From NCBI GenBank assembly GCA_015064425.1, contig SVSF01000095.1, forward strand, positions 1 to 6,791: DNA of 6,791 nt, read 5' to 3'. Below, in pieces: positions 6,105 through 6,791 of this stretch. The translations under genes and the position numbers were made by a program. Positions within the stretch are counted from its first letter, which is position 1. Every line of letters begins with the position of its first letter. Under the pieces are notes generated by a model. It was not told the origin of the DNA and made no database searches. It saw only the letters and a program-made list of their open reading frames with translations. This stretch comes from Oscillospiraceae bacterium. GTDB taxonomy: Bacteria; Bacillota_A; Clostridia; Oscillospirales; CAG-272.

Positions 6105-6791
6105 TCAGTAACCGAGTGTGTTTTTGATATCTTCTGTAAGTATGCGGGCAAATTCTGCCTGTCCCTTTTTACTGGGATGGTCATATCCGCCGCTGAAGTC
6201 GGCAGGCATAAGAATGAACTTCATTCTGCCGTCGTTTTCATTTTCAAGAAGCTTTGTAAGTGTATTTATATGTTTTCCGTAGTTTTCTCCCATCATACCG
6301 AATATCCAATAGATGAAAGCACCGGGATTTTTTTCTCTTACGAGAAGGAGGAGCTTTTTTGCAAGTTCATAGTACTCGTCCGGCTTATCGTTGTAATCCC
6401 AGTCGTTGGTTCCGAGACCGATAACAACAACGTCTGCGGGATCTGCATTAAAATCCCATTTAAGCTCAGGAGCGTGATAGCATTCGGTATATTCGTAAAT
6501 ACTGAAAGCATTGGTGCCGAAGATACCTTCTCTGTTATGCACCCCTATACCGTGGATAGCGATATCACGTATACTTGCATCAAAATTGCGCCCTACAACT
6601 GCTGGGTAGTTGTAATATCCGTCAGCACTTGTATCAAGGTCAAGGTCTTCAACCTCTGTTTCGTGAGACATTACGCAGGAACCCGCTGTAATGGAGTCGC
6701 CTAAAAATTCGAATGTAAGCTTCTTATCCGCAGGCTTTTCTCCCATTACACCCTTATATCTTAAAGCCTTGAGCGTGTACTTGTTGAATAT
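6105..6791 (-). CDS. SGNH/GDSL hydrolase, CE2 acetyl-esterase-like, 5' partial
   Basis: The frame stays open to the window edge, so 228 C-terminal residues are seen and the N-terminus is missing. An ATG at 6746 has a possible AAGGG upstream, but the preceding residues (TLKALRYKGV) match the end of the N-terminal beta-sandwich domain found in CE2-type esterases, so I treat that ATG as internal. Numbered from the edge, block I is FLGDSIT (29-35, nucleophile Ser33), SGNH block II is probably the Gly in IHGIG (79-83), block III is GLGTND (125-130, oxyanion Asn129), and the catalytic His is in YDHPSKKGQ (His205). The usual Asp three residues before the His is Gly here, while Asp204 is directly adjacent; some CE2 enzymes also lack the canonical acid. 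CE2 enzymes remove acetyl groups from xylan or other plant polysaccharides and are usually secreted, but substrate and location cannot be fixed without the N-terminus. It ends at its own terminator upstream of sigG. Confidence 0.88.
   Translation of the reverse strand: MFNKYTLKALRYKGVMGEKPADKKLTFEFLGDSITAGSCVMSHETEVEDLDLDTSADGYYNYPAVVGRNFDASIRDIAIHGIGVHNREGIFGTNAFSIYEYTECYHAPELKWDFNADPADVVVIGLGTNDWDYNDKPDEYYELAKKLLLLVREKNPGAFIYWIFGMMGENYGKHINTLTKLLENENDGRMKFILMPADFSGGYDHPSKKGQAEFARILTEDIKNTLGY

Noticed and set aside
6057..6704. Plus-strand open frame of 215 codons opposite the SGNH hydrolase
   Set aside because: It is a shadow of the hydrolase gene: the minus strand has clear catalytic motifs, while the plus frame has no recognisable family and begins within the terminator region.

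Overview
The window looks like chromosomal DNA from an AT-rich, spore-forming Firmicute. A Clostridia/Lachnospiraceae-type gut or rumen bacterium is the best guess. The firmest clue is an intact gene for the forespore sigma factor SigG; the type of fused ABC transporter, the CotH-family protein and the carbohydrate-esterase-like hydrolase fit the same picture. The assignment rests on protein character, not on a database search.

Layout. A plus-strand gene, cut at its 5' end by the window edge, encodes a CotH-kinase family protein (1-1989). It converges on a long minus-strand gene for a MacB/YknYZ-like fused ATPase/permease (2034-5024), and the two share a symmetrical bidirectional terminator (1995-2028). 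Upstream of the transporter on the minus strand lies sigG (5178-5972), and upstream of that the 3' part of an SGNH/GDSL hydrolase resembling CE2 acetyl esterases (6105-6791, 5' end outside the window). A strong terminator (6071-6101) separates the hydrolase from sigG, so sigG very likely has its own promoter. The transporter also appears to have its own promoter in the 153-bp gap after sigG.

The most interesting structure is not a gene. The short sigG leader holds two nested inverted repeats. In minus-strand RNA these can fold into a 10-bp helix that buries the whole Shine-Dalgarno sequence of sigG, stacked on a 9-bp inner hairpin. One position is a G-U wobble in minus-strand RNA but a C-A mismatch in plus-strand RNA, which fits a role in the sigG mRNA. 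A hairpin hiding the ribosome-binding site is known for Bacillus subtilis sigG, where it damps early synthesis; here a comparable arrangement appears in a different lineage. No previously undescribed multi-gene system is evident. The four genes look like separate transcription units placed side by side, with sporulation (sigG, possibly CotH) and cell-surface or polysaccharide functions (transporter, esterase) as loose themes.
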